Counted from the stretch's first letter, positions 1 through 8,922 are shown. The stretch: 14,480 nucleotides of DNA from Puniceicoccales bacterium (GCA_030595525.1 JAUVDD010000015.1:1-14480); one strand, 5' to 3'. The notes: generated by a model not told the origin, from the sequence alone. Numbers and translations are program-made.

Positions 1-1136
1 ACGAGCTGTTCGTATGGAACATCTGCTTCGGCAAGAAGCACGTTCATGTGGCCGGGCATACGTCCGGCAACGGGGTGAATGGCGTACTTAACTTCGCAAC
101 CATTCTCTTCAAGAAGGTCACCGAGTTCCTTGACCACGTGCTGGGCCTGAGCAACGGCCATCCCGTAACCCGGAATAACCACCACGGATTGAGCAGCCTC
201 AAGGACATAGTAGGCATCTTCGATGGAAGCAGCCTTCATTTCACCCTTCACTTCGGCTCCAACCTTCTGAACGGAAGATCCAAAACCGCTGAACAGGACA
301 TTGGTCAGACTGCGGTTCATGGCCTTACACATGATAATGGTTAGAATTAAACCACTACAGCCGACGAGACAGCCTGCCACGATCAACACGTTATTGAGAA
401 TAACAAAACCCGCAGCTGCAGCCGCCAATCCGGAGCAACTGTTCAACAGGGATATGACAACTGGCATGTCTCCGCCGCCAATCGGCAGGACACCGAGCAC
501 TCCAAGGATCAGGGACAGTACAACGACTGCCAGGAAGATCGAGAACTGTGTTCCTGCATCGACTTCCAGATTCTGTCCGAAGATGAAGATCAAAGAACAG
601 ATTACCAATCCGAGTACGATAGAACCGTTGATTATGCGCTGGGCCGGGATAATTACCGCCTTGCTGCCAAGTTTACCTGACAGTTTGCCCCACGCCTGGA
701 CACTACCTGTGAAAGTGATTCCACCGATAATCACTGCCAGGATAATGACAGATGCGGTGAAGGTCGCCGGTGTATCGGAACGAAGAAAGAATTCAATAAA
801 TCCAACTGAGCGGATCTTTTCATATTCTGCCCAACCTACCAGCAAACTGGCTAAACCACCGAAACCGTTGAACAGGGCAACCATCTCCGGCATGGAAGTC
901 ATTTTAATCAAACGGGCGGCCACGACACCTACAAGTGACCCAATAGCCAGACCAGCTATAATCCACTTATAATCCAGACCTTTGTCTAAAAGAGTCACAA
1001 CAATGGCCAAAAGCATACCAACAGAAGAGAGCATATTCCCTTTCCGGGCAGTCTTGGCAGAGCCAAGCATCTTGATCCCGATTACAAATAGGATCGATGC
1101 GGCGATATAGCTTAAATTGATGATGGTGGCACTCAT
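1..1136 (-). CDS. pntB: NAD(P) transhydrogenase subunit beta, PntB (3' end beyond window)
   Basis: This is the membrane and NADP(H)-binding subunit of the proton-translocating transhydrogenase, which couples proton movement across the inner membrane to hydride transfer from NADH to NADP+. The reading frame is open from an ATG at 1136 to the left edge, giving 378 codons. Family members usually have about 460-480 residues, so the last part of the NADP domain is missing. The first ~270 residues form a series of hydrophobic helices (domain II). The start of the NADP(H) domain III follows, with GYGMAVAQAQ and HPVAGRMPGHMNVLLAEA, both family signatures. The start codon overlaps the pntAb stop (ATGA), which indicates translational coupling. 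Residue Asn90, within LFNGFGGLASLL, aligns by eye with the E. coli proton-channel residue beta-His91. Identification is secure. Confidence 0.95.
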   Translation of the reverse strand, partial: MSATIINLSYIAASILFVIGIKMLGSAKTARKGNMLSSVGMLLAIVVTLLDKGLDYKWIIAGLAIGSLVGVVAARLIKMTSMPEMVALFNGFGGLASLLVGWAEYEKIRSVGFIEFFLRSDTPATFTASVIILAVIIGGITFTGSVQAWGKLSGKLGSKAVIIPAQRIINGSIVLGLVICSLIFIFGQNLEVDAGTQFSIFLAVVVLSLILGVLGVLPIGGGDMPVVISLLNSCSGLAAAAAGFVILNNVLIVAGCLVGCSGLILTIIMCKAMNRSLTNVLFSGFGSSVQKVGAEVKGEMKAASIEDAYYVLEAAQSVVVIPGYGMAVAQAQHVVKELGDLLEENGCEVKYAIHPVAGRMPGHMNVLLAEADVPYEQL

Positions 1137-1420
1137 TTCTTCGCCTCCTTACGCTTGAACATGGCAAGCATGCGGTCGGTCACCATATAACCACCAACCA
1201 CGTTGATAGTTGCCAGAATGAGTGCCAGTAAACCAAGCCCGAGGGTAAATGGCGATGCGTCGACATTCACCGCCAGAATAGCGCCGACGATCGTGATGCC
1301 ACTGATCGCGTTGGATCCCGACATCAGCGGCGTGTGCAACTGGGAGGGCACCTTCTTGATCAGCTCATAGCCTAGAAATGCTGCAAGCACGAAGATGAAT
1401 ATTAGCTGTATAAGTTCCAT
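1133..1420 (-). CDS. pntAb: NAD(P) transhydrogenase subunit alpha part 2, PntAb (membrane part)
   Basis: A 95-residue protein matching the membrane tail of the transhydrogenase alpha subunit, encoded separately from the NAD-binding part as in Rhodospirillum- and Thermus-type enzymes. Three hydrophobic segments are visible, at roughly residues 3-20, 36-52 and 58-78. The conserved LHTPLMSGSNAISG motif covers residues 28-41. His29 in this motif corresponds to a conserved histidine implicated in the proton path. The C terminus is short and basic (KRKEAKK), as expected on the cytoplasmic side. It lies 37 bp downstream of pntAa and overlaps pntB by 4 bp, so the three genes form one operon. No strong Shine-Dalgarno sequence precedes the start. 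Confidence 0.93.
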   Translation of the reverse strand: MELIQLIFIFVLAAFLGYELIKKVPSQLHTPLMSGSNAISGITIVGAILAVNVDASPFTLGLGLLALILATINVVGGYMVTDRMLAMFKRKEAKK

Positions 1421-1457
1421 AATCTTATGTTTTGCTGTTAAATGTTAATTTGAAAGA

Positions 1458-2591
1458 TCAGTCGCGAAAGCGCTCATCCCGGATAGCACCATCATGAGTC
1501 ATCATGCAGCCGGAAAGGATTTCATCATCCAGGTTGTATTTGAATTCCTTGGATTCCTCATCCCAGAAGTGCTCAAGGAAGTTGGCAACATTGGCACTGT
1601 ACATCTGAGTGGCATTGCATGGGAGACAGGCTTCAAGTTTGGCAGTTCCAATTATCCGTACGCCGTTCTCGGTGATGACTTCCTCGTCAGCCACCGTTCC
1701 CTCGACATTGCCACCCGTCTCGGCCGCGAGGTCAACGACGATACTGCCACGTCTCATTCCGGCCACCATGTCCTTGGTCACAACCGTCGGGGCAGGACGA
1801 CCAAACAGTTTGGCAGTGGTGATTACAATGTCGCTTTGGGAACAAACCTTGGCCATACCCTTGCGCTGAATTTCCAGCTGCTCGGGAGTCAGCTCCTTGG
1901 CGTAGCCCTGATCGGTTTGTCCTGTTTCTCCCAGGTTGATCTTCACGAACTTGGCACCAAGGGAACGTACTTGTTCTTCCACCACTGGCCGCGTATCGAA
2001 TGCTTCAACCCGTGCGCCGAGGCGCTTGGCAGTAGCAATGGCCTGTAAGCCTGCAACGCCGACGCCTATGATAAAGACCTTTGCAGGTGAAATTGTGCCG
2101 GCCGGCGTCATCATCATCGGCAGGATACTGTTCATTCGCTCCGCCGCACGAATAACAGCATAGTAGCCAGCCAGATTGGCCTGTGAGCTTATGGCGTCCA
2201 TCTTCTGTGCCAGAGTGGTCCGAGGCACCATTTCCATTGAGACGGCATTTACACCAGCCTCGGCAAACGCCTTCAAAAGGTCCTTGCGGGCAAACGGATT
2301 CAGAAAACTGACATGAAGGCAGCCTTTTTTAAGGCAGGATATCTCGTCCGCTTCGGGTGTCGAAACCCTGAAAACGGCATCGGCTTCCTTCATTGCAGTA
2401 GACCGGTCGCTAGTGACAGAGGCACCAGCAGCTTCATAGGCTGCGTCGTCATGATCACTGGAGAGGCCGATACCGGACTCGACGACAACAGTCAGCCCAA
2501 GTCCGGTGAGTTTTTTTACCGAATCCGGATCCGCACAGGCGCGGGTTTCCGGGGCGGGTTCCTTAGGGCAGAAGACTTGCATAATTATCAT
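1458..2591 (-). CDS. pntAa: NAD(P) transhydrogenase subunit alpha part 1, PntAa (NAD-binding)
   Basis: This is the soluble NAD(H)-binding domain I of the transhydrogenase. At 377 residues it has the usual length for the split subunit. The N-terminal CPKEPAPETR matches the family PKE...E.R start. The QKMDAISSQANLAGY segment carries the Gln, Asp and Ser residues of the hydride-transfer loop. The IIGVGVAGLQAIATAKRLGA segment is the Rossmann dinucleotide-binding turn, followed by EAFDTRP with the acidic residue expected to bind the NAD ribose. The track start at 2591 (MIIMQVF) and the ATG three codons later at 2582 are both possible; neither has a clear ribosome binding site. The gene is divergent from the TPR gene, with an 84-bp shared upstream region. 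Related alanine dehydrogenase was considered, but the pntAb-pntB neighbours exclude it. Confidence 0.95.
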   Translation of the reverse strand: MIIMQVFCPKEPAPETRACADPDSVKKLTGLGLTVVVESGIGLSSDHDDAAYEAAGASVTSDRSTAMKEADAVFRVSTPEADEISCLKKGCLHVSFLNPFARKDLLKAFAEAGVNAVSMEMVPRTTLAQKMDAISSQANLAGYYAVIRAAERMNSILPMMMTPAGTISPAKVFIIGVGVAGLQAIATAKRLGARVEAFDTRPVVEEQVRSLGAKFVKINLGETGQTDQGYAKELTPEQLEIQRKGMAKVCSQSDIVITTAKLFGRPAPTVVTKDMVAGMRRGSIVVDLAAETGGNVEGTVADEEVITENGVRIIGTAKLEACLPCNATQMYSANVANFLEHFWDEESKEFKYNLDDEILSGCMMTHDGAIRDERFRD

Positions 2592-2625
2592 GGGTTATCG
2601 ACTCGCTCTGATAGATCAAGCTGCT

Positions 2626-2646
2626 AATTGATTTGTATAATCAATT
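2626..2646. repeat. Inverted repeat in the divergent pnt/TPR upstream region
   Basis: A perfect dyad, AATTGATT and AATCAATT, separated by the 5-nt spacer TGTAT. It lies between the divergent pntAa and TPR starts and overlaps the -10 candidate of the TPR gene. The symmetry and position fit a binding site for a dimeric regulator, but AT-rich DNA can give such palindromes by chance and no regulator is encoded nearby. Confidence 0.45.
2636..2641 (+). promoter_or_regulatory. Candidate -10 box for the TPR-exbB-exbD operon
   Basis: TATAAT, a perfect match to the sigma-70 -10 consensus, 34 bp upstream of the TPR gene start. The sequence 15-19 bp upstream shows no convincing -35 hexamer. The box sits inside the inverted repeat at 2626-2646, so a protein bound there would probably block it. 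Confidence 0.4.
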
Positions 2647-2675
2647 CTTGCTCAGGTTTATAGCTTCCATCTACT

Positions 2676-5342
2676 ATGAGCGCCTTGAATTGCATGTTAA
2701 ATTGGCACCACAGGTTTTTCAGGCGCTCGCATCCCCTGTTCATTGCGTTACTATTCAGCTGGATCTCCAATACTGGGGCACAGGTGGCTGAATCTGAATC
2801 CCTGTCTCTGATACCTGATGTAGACGACAACTCGGCATTGGTTTTTCAACAGCGTTTAAGATGGGAAATGGCCGGAATCGAGTCTGCTTTAGGAAATGGA
2901 TTCCTGTCGGTTGCGGATACTTTGAGCCAGAAGCTCCTTGAACTGGAGGATTTATCGGAGACAGCCCGAGCCAGGCTCTTGAATGACAGACTTCGTGTCT
3001 GCTTATTAAAGGGGGATCTGACCGAAGCGGAAATTATTCTGCAGCAACTTCGAGAAGAATCTTTCGATCCTGATCCCCTGCTTGAGGCATTTTACTTATA
3101 CTTTTCCGATGATCGAGGACTTCTCAGCCTGAAAATCGTACAGTTGGGTTATCTGGAACTGAATACCGAGCAGCAAGCATGGTTGAAGTTATTGGAGGCG
3201 CTCGTGTTGAATCGAGATGAGAAAATTGACGAGTCAAATGAAGCATTCAGAGCCGCAGAAGTGGCCGCCCCCAATGATTTAATTCGGGATCAGTTCGAAC
3301 TGATAAGGTTGCGAGAGGATCTTGTTAATGGAAAAGTCGACAGCGTTACAATCAGTGCGCTCAAGGAATCTGTGCGATCCATGCAGGGAGAAAGAGGAGG
3401 TTTTGAGGCTGCTCGATTATTGGCCGAGGCACTGAATCGTGCCGGAGAAACAGATCAGGCAATTGAGGTTTTGAATGCTCAATTGGAACAACCGGGGTTG
3501 CGGGAATTTAACCTCAGGTCGGAATTTCTTTTACTCATGGGGAATATTGCCGGGGCGGAGTCGACTCGTGGAAGATTGGCCCTGCGGGAAGTTATTGTCG
3601 AGGGCAACAGTTCCTCTGAGCATCAATCCCTGGCCCTGACCTTGCTCGCTCAGGCAATTGGAAATCCACAGGACCGGGATGTATTCATCGCTGACCTGGA
3701 GGAATGGTTGGCAGCTCCTGTCCCACACCCTCTGTCGGATCGTTTTCTGGCATTCATGGCTTATTTCCGGGCAGATATGGGCGACTTCGATGAAGCCGGC
3801 AACAGCGCACAGGCCCTGTTGGAGAGGTATCCGAATTCAGCTTTTGTCGCCAATGCCCTCAGAATGTTGGCCTATACATCATGGAACCAGACTCCTCCCA
3901 GATACCGGACAGCGGCAGGTTACCTGAATCAGTTGCGCCAGCAATTCCCGGATAGCGACGACTCTTTGGAAGCAGGTATTTTGATTGCTGATTGTTACTT
4001 CCTGAACGGAGATTTTGCCAATGCTGCCGACATGTACGGTGCCATGTTAAGGGATGCCCCCGAAGAACTGGCTCCAGGCATATTCTTCCAGAGGATTATT
4101 TCGGAGATTGGATCAGGCCGCTTTACTGAAGCGGGAAAAATGATCGATACCATCAGGAATGATTCCCGTATTCCCGAAGAGATGATTTGGAAAGCCGAGT
4201 GGAACTTGCTGGATCATATGCGTCGGAATGAACAATCGGCGGAAGCCTTCCTGCGTATCCAGGATTTCCTCGAGCATTCCCAGTCCGATGATTCGCAAAT
4301 TTCCTCAGCATTGGCCATCAGGTTCAGATGGTTGGAGGCAAGGCTTACTTTGGAAGCGGGTCCACAGGATGAAGCCATAGATATGGCAAAGCGTCTGCTG
4401 GAAGAGCTTTCGAGCGATGAGACGGGTCTTGTACCTGAATTCCTTGCTGAAGTCAGGAGCCACTTGCTCCTCTTGCAGGGAGAAGCTGAGGTCTATTCTG
4501 GTCAACGCGATGCAGGTATAGCTACCTTTGAGCAGCTGAGAGAGACTTTTCCTGAAAGTGGACCGACGATCCTTTCCTATCTGGTGGAATCGCGAAGTGA
4601 ATCGGCGGCTGATAGTCTGGTCAGTGCCCAGCAAAGCCTGATCGCTCTCGTAGACAGATTCCCCGAGAGTGAATTCGCCCCAATTGCCTTGTGGGAGGCC
4701 GCCTTGAATGCCGAACAAAGAGGTCTCAATATTCACCTGCAGGAAGCTATTACAATTTTAGAAAGACTGGTTTCCTCCTACCCCGGACATGAACTGGTGT
4801 ATTTTGCACGATTGAAACAAGGGGATTTGGCCAGGCGTTTGAATGACTTTCCGACAGCCTTGCTACTTTATGAAAGGCTCCTTTCGCAATATCAGGACCA
4901 TCCTGAGCGATACCGGGCGGAATTAAGCAGGGCTGATTGCCTGATGGCGCTCGGCAGTGAAGACCCAGATCGATTTGACCAAGCTGCTGTTGTTTACGAA
5001 CGAAACTGCCTTTTACCCTTGGCCCCACTTCCCATTCGGGTTGAGGCTGGCTTCAAGTGGGCGCATTCCCTTCGGCAGCAGGGTGATCTAAGCGGTTGTG
5101 AGGCGGTTTATTGGCTCTTATACGACAGGTTCATCCAGGATGAAGATTTGAGCGAATCTGTGGTTCATTCGAAAGCGGGCAGATACTGGTTATCCAGGGT
5201 ACTGCTGGAACTGGGCTCCCTGCAACTGGATCAGGGCGAAGTGGCTACGGCCAGACAGGTTTATGAAACACTTTTGCAAATGAATCTTCCTGGTGCCGCC
5301 CTGGCACAGGGCAGATTGGAATCTTTGCAACAACAGGAATGA
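2676..5342 (+). CDS. Exported TPR-repeat protein of an ExbB/ExbD operon
   Basis: An 888-residue protein with an apparent signal peptide: a basic n-region (RFFRRSH, residues 13-19), a hydrophobic core (about 20-30) and a possible cleavage site near Ala35. The rest is largely helical and rich in Glu, Leu and Ala. It contains many tetratricopeptide-like units, recognisable at about residues 385-400 (YPNSAFVANAL), 424-460 (FPDSDD...CYFLNGDFANAADMY), 662-681 (FPESEFAPIALWEAAL) and 702-740 (YPGHELVYFARLKQGDLARR). The FP.S/YP.S pattern resembles TPRs of BamD and CpoB/YbgF type, so it probably acts in the periplasm as a protein-binding scaffold. The stop lies 6 bp before exbB, and the AGGAA ribosome binding site for exbB falls at its 3' end, which implies one operon. 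No Shine-Dalgarno sequence precedes the start; ATG 2694 is an alternative. The specific function is unknown. Confidence 0.85.
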   Translation: MSALNCMLNWHHRFFRRSHPLFIALLFSWISNTGAQVAESESLSLIPDVDDNSALVFQQRLRWEMAGIESALGNGFLSVADTLSQKLLELEDLSETARARLLNDRLRVCLLKGDLTEAEIILQQLREESFDPDPLLEAFYLYFSDDRGLLSLKIVQLGYLELNTEQQAWLKLLEALVLNRDEKIDESNEAFRAAEVAAPNDLIRDQFELIRLREDLVNGKVDSVTISALKESVRSMQGERGGFEAARLLAEALNRAGETDQAIEVLNAQLEQPGLREFNLRSEFLLLMGNIAGAESTRGRLALREVIVEGNSSSEHQSLALTLLAQAIGNPQDRDVFIADLEEWLAAPVPHPLSDRFLAFMAYFRADMGDFDEAGNSAQALLERYPNSAFVANALRMLAYTSWNQTPPRYRTAAGYLNQLRQQFPDSDDSLEAGILIADCYFLNGDFANAADMYGAMLRDAPEELAPGIFFQRIISEIGSGRFTEAGKMIDTIRNDSRIPEEMIWKAEWNLLDHMRRNEQSAEAFLRIQDFLEHSQSDDSQISSALAIRFRWLEARLTLEAGPQDEAIDMAKRLLEELSSDETGLVPEFLAEVRSHLLLLQGEAEVYSGQRDAGIATFEQLRETFPESGPTILSYLVESRSESAADSLVSAQQSLIALVDRFPESEFAPIALWEAALNAEQRGLNIHLQEAITILERLVSSYPGHELVYFARLKQGDLARRLNDFPTALLLYERLLSQYQDHPERYRAELSRADCLMALGSEDPDRFDQAAVVYERNCLLPLAPLPIRVEAGFKWAHSLRQQGDLSGCEAVYWLLYDRFIQDEDLSESVVHSKAGRYWLSRVLLELGSLQLDQGEVATARQVYETLLQMNLPGAALAQGRLESLQQQE

Positions 5343-5348
5343 TCAGAC

Positions 5349-6014
5349 ATGACTGAATTGAATGTAAGTCTATTGCAGCAGGGAGGTCCCATGATGTGGG
5401 TTCTATTAGCTGTGAGCCTCTTCGGGTTCATTGTTTTTATTGAAAGAACCTTGTTCCTTCACCGGGGACAGATCCGGACAAGCCAATTCCTCGAGGGTAT
5501 ACGCAACCTTACTAAGAGGGGGAGACGATTGGAGGCATTGACCCTTTGCGAAGATATTCCAGGCCCCATCCCGGGGATTGTGAAGGCCATTCTGATGCAG
5601 GCTGGTAGTTCGGAGACCAGAATGAGACAGGCTGCAGAGGAAGCAGCCCTGATTGAAATTCCCATTTTGGAAAGACGAATTGGAGCAATTTCCGCTATAT
5701 CGAGAATTGCCCCACTTCTTGGACTGCTCGGTACAATCCTGGGAATGATTCAGGCGTTCTTTGGGGTGTCCCTCAGCGAGACTACGGGTTATCCAACCTT
5801 TGGACTCCTGTTAGGTGGAGTGGGGCAGGCCCTCCTTTCTACCGCATTTGGATTGATGATCGCCGTTATGGCGCATATTGCTCACCACTTCCTACATGGC
5901 CGGGTCCGTGCTCTGGTTCATGATATGGAATATACTGGTCACGATCTTATCCAGTTCCTTCAACAGGATTTTCCAGCAAACGGAGAGAGTGATACAAATT
6001 CTGAAGAGGATTAA
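5349..6014 (+). CDS. MotA/TolQ/ExbB proton-channel family protein
   Basis: A 221-residue inner-membrane protein of the ExbB/TolQ family, which uses proton flow to drive conformational work in the envelope together with an ExbD/TolR partner. There are three membrane segments. TM1 covers about residues 14-31 and is followed by the family IER turn (31-33). TM2 covers about 113-140 and includes APLLGLLGTILGMIQAF. TM3 covers about 152-178 and includes GGVGQALLSTAFGLMIAV. A cytoplasmic helical region lies between TM1 and TM2. Gln160 in TM3 sits where E. coli ExbB has Glu176; the Thr a few residues later is kept. AGGAA at 5335-5339 is a good ribosome binding site. The gene is 2 bp from the ExbD-type gene downstream. 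ExbB and TolQ cannot be told apart from sequence alone, so no symbol is given. Confidence 0.92.
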   Translation: MTELNVSLLQQGGPMMWVLLAVSLFGFIVFIERTLFLHRGQIRTSQFLEGIRNLTKRGRRLEALTLCEDIPGPIPGIVKAILMQAGSSETRMRQAAEEAALIEIPILERRIGAISAISRIAPLLGLLGTILGMIQAFFGVSLSETTGYPTFGLLLGGVGQALLSTAFGLMIAVMAHIAHHFLHGRVRALVHDMEYTGHDLIQFLQQDFPANGESDTNSEED

Positions 6015-6016
6015 TC

Positions 6017-6499
6017 ATGGCAGGATTGACTGAACCTCTCGAGTTTAAGCGCCATTTGCGTTGCCAGCCCAAACCTGGGTTTGATGTCGTTCCATTCCTC
6101 GATGCCTTGTTTATAGCCGTTTTTGTGGCCTTGAATGCCTCTGCGTTTATCCTTTCTCCCGGAACTTCCATTCAGCTTCCGGTAAGCCGGACATTGGAAT
6201 CCACTACGGTGGCGCCTTCAGCTGTCCTCACCGTGGGACGCAACGAATTATACTTCTTTGAGGGTCGAAAGCTGGCTAAACTGACCTTGGAAGAGCACTT
6301 AATCAGATACGTCGCTGATTTCGGAGAGGAAAAATCTCCCGTTCTGTTATTGAAGGCGGATGCTTCCATTAATTCCTCCACTTTGTTCAATTTAATGGAT
6401 ATTGCCCGTACCGCGGGCTTTTCAGAAGTTCATCTCGCGGCAGAATTGTTGAACTCCAGGGATTCCAGTGGAGAAGAAAAATCCTCTATCAAGGAGTAG
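6017..6499 (+). CDS. ExbD/TolR family biopolymer transport protein
   Basis: A 160-residue single-pass protein. A cytoplasmic N-terminal tail of about 22 residues leads into FDVVPFLDALFIAVFVAL. Asp29 sits just inside the membrane helix, at the position of the essential protonatable aspartate of ExbD (Asp25) and TolR (Asp23). The periplasmic part contains PVSRTLEST, a beta-rich stretch (LTVGRNELYFFEG), LLLKADASINSSTLFNLMDIARTAGFSEVHLAAE, and a charged tail. These match the family pattern of ...l.adaa..y..v...m......G...v.l. A good ribosome binding site (AGAGGA) overlaps the end of the ExbB-type gene. It is expected to form the proton-driven complex with the product of that gene. Confidence 0.9.
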   Translation: MAGLTEPLEFKRHLRCQPKPGFDVVPFLDALFIAVFVALNASAFILSPGTSIQLPVSRTLESTTVAPSAVLTVGRNELYFFEGRKLAKLTLEEHLIRYVADFGEEKSPVLLLKADASINSSTLFNLMDIARTAGFSEVHLAAELLNSRDSSGEEKSSIKE

Positions 6500-6515
6500 G
6501 ATTCTCTAAATCATA

Positions 6516-7241
6516 ATGAAAAGTGCCTATGCCATAGCCATTCTTTCCATTTTTGGAGGGCTTCTTGTGCACCTGATGGTGTTATTGGTTATACGTATAG
6601 AGGTTCCTCAATCTAAACAATTCCTTCCAGATCGGCACCAGGTTCAATATCTTGGGAGTTTGGGAGAGGACACCGCACCGGCCATAATCGATCAAGCTGT
6701 GCTGAATGATAGTGCCCCCTTGTTCATGCCAACAGAGTGGAATCTGGTAAGTGAGATGTCGAATGTGGCCAGTCTCCAGTCTGCCACGGAGATTTTTGAG
6801 CCCTTCACTCCTCAATTATCAATCGCCGATGCAAAGCCAACCTCCCCCATGCAAGGGCGTGTGCGGATCAATGGGCAATCCTCCCGTCTGCCACAGGGAT
6901 CAGCATTTGTATTGTCCCGATTTGGTAGAAAGGAGCAGAAATCCCTTTCTTCAATTTCCCAGGGCGTTTCGTTTAGTGTCAATCAGGTGGGTCTTTCGTC
7001 TGGTAATGCACAGGAAGAACACGAAATTCCGACCACCATGCATGCTTTGGCACCAGGATCTCTTTGGAATCCGGTTCAGTTGTTCCTGCACCTGCAGGGT
7101 GGCGTACCGATTGGTCTTCCCCTGGTCGCACAGAGCTCAGGTTTCTCAGACTGGGACACCTCTTTACAGGGATATTTTACCCAATTGTCGTTTTATCGGC
7201 AACTAAAGGACGGATATTACCAGATTTGGGTTTACCCGTAA
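6516..7241 (+). CDS. Single-pass membrane protein, possibly TonB/TolA-like
   Basis: A 241-residue protein that I do not recognise by close family. It has one N-terminal membrane helix, about residues 5-26 (IAILSIFGGLLVHLMVLLVI), containing His19. TonB-family anchors characteristically carry a histidine in this helix. A long polar middle region without obvious domains follows. The C-terminal ~60 residues (from about 183) read PVQLFLHLQGGVP...PLVAQSSGFSDWD...GYYQIWVYP. This loosely resembles the TonB/TolA C-terminal fold pattern (hydrophobic strand, Gly turn, SSG, then strands), although a Pro-rich linker is missing. Its place directly after ExbB- and ExbD-type genes supports a TonB/TolA-like transducer, but this is inference. 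AAGGAG at 6491-6496 lies 19 nt from the ATG, further than usual. It is the last gene of the unit. Confidence 0.6.
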   Translation: MKSAYAIAILSIFGGLLVHLMVLLVIRIEVPQSKQFLPDRHQVQYLGSLGEDTAPAIIDQAVLNDSAPLFMPTEWNLVSEMSNVASLQSATEIFEPFTPQLSIADAKPTSPMQGRVRINGQSSRLPQGSAFVLSRFGRKEQKSLSSISQGVSFSVNQVGLSSGNAQEEHEIPTTMHALAPGSLWNPVQLFLHLQGGVPIGLPLVAQSSGFSDWDTSLQGYFTQLSFYRQLKDGYYQIWVYP

Positions 7242-7289
7242 GGATTTTTCCCTCATTTTGGACCGTTCTGCCATTTGTGAATAAAATCG

Positions 7290-7330
7290 TTTAAAAAGGG
7301 CTTGACCCTCCCGATAATGCGCCGCAAATT
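7290..7330 (+). promoter_or_regulatory. Candidate promoter(s) for trnT-tuf
   Basis: Two overlapping readings are possible. One is TTTAAA (7290-7295), a 17-bp spacer and GATAAT (7313-7318), with 4/6 and 5/6 consensus matches. The other is TTGACC (7302-7307), a 17-bp spacer and the weak CAAATT (7325-7330). Either would start transcription shortly before the tRNA-Thr gene at 7365. No clear intrinsic terminator for the upstream operon was found in 7242-7289. Confidence 0.45.
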
Positions 7331-7364
7331 CCGCAACTTTGCTTCAATCAAAATCTTCATCGGC

Positions 7365-7440
<76 letters not shown>

Positions 7441-7521
7441 TTACTAATCATTATAACTTCAACAATCAGAAATCAGTCCAAAGCGCTTAATAAACGCATT
7501 AACCCAATCTGATCAGCGATC

Positions 7522-8712
<1,191 letters not shown>

Positions 8713-8731
8713 CTTCCTTATGATTTTCCTC

Positions 8732-8771
8732 CGGTTGCCGGGTTTCCTCGAAAGAGGACTCCCGGCTGCCG
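8732..8771 (+). other. RNA hairpin between tuf and tRNA-Trp
   Basis: Arms CGGTTGCCGGG (8732-8742) and CCCGGCTGCCG (8761-8771) pair with one mismatch and one wobble. They are continued by TCCTC/GAGGA closing a GAAA tetraloop (8750-8753). The stem is very stable, but no T-run follows, so it is a poor intrinsic terminator. It more likely protects or defines the 3' end of the tuf mRNA when tRNA-Trp is processed out, or reduces read-through partly. Confidence 0.6.
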
Positions 8772-8794
8772 CACTTATAAACGAATTTGAATAC

Positions 8795-8870
8795 AGGGCA
8801 GTAGCTCAATTGGTAGAGTAGTGGTCTCCAAAACCATTGGCTGGGGGTTCGAGTCCCTCCTGCCCTGCCA
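8795..8870 (+). tRNA. tRNA-Trp (anticodon CCA)
   Basis: A complete 76-nt tRNA with encoded CCA. The acceptor arm AGGGCAG pairs perfectly with CTGCCCT, and the discriminator base is G, as typical for bacterial tRNA-Trp. The anticodon stem GTGGT/ACCAT encloses the loop CTCCAAA, giving the anticodon CCA. The T-loop is TTCGAGT. Its position directly before secE is the standard tuf-trpT-secE-nusG arrangement. Confidence 0.97.
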
Positions 8871-8922
8871 TTCAAGTCCAAGTTTTCATACGAATTACCG
8901 CATTTAATAAATATCACGGATC

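Noticed and set aside
301..972. Plus-strand open frame of 223 codons
   Set aside because: It lies antisense to pntB, whose frame gives clear family motifs; the plus-strand protein is low-complexity and Pro/Thr/Ile-rich with no recognisable domain.
4305..4736. Minus-strand open frame of 143 codons inside the TPR gene
   Set aside because: The plus-strand TPR frame is continuous and shows repeat structure; the antisense product has no recognisable features.
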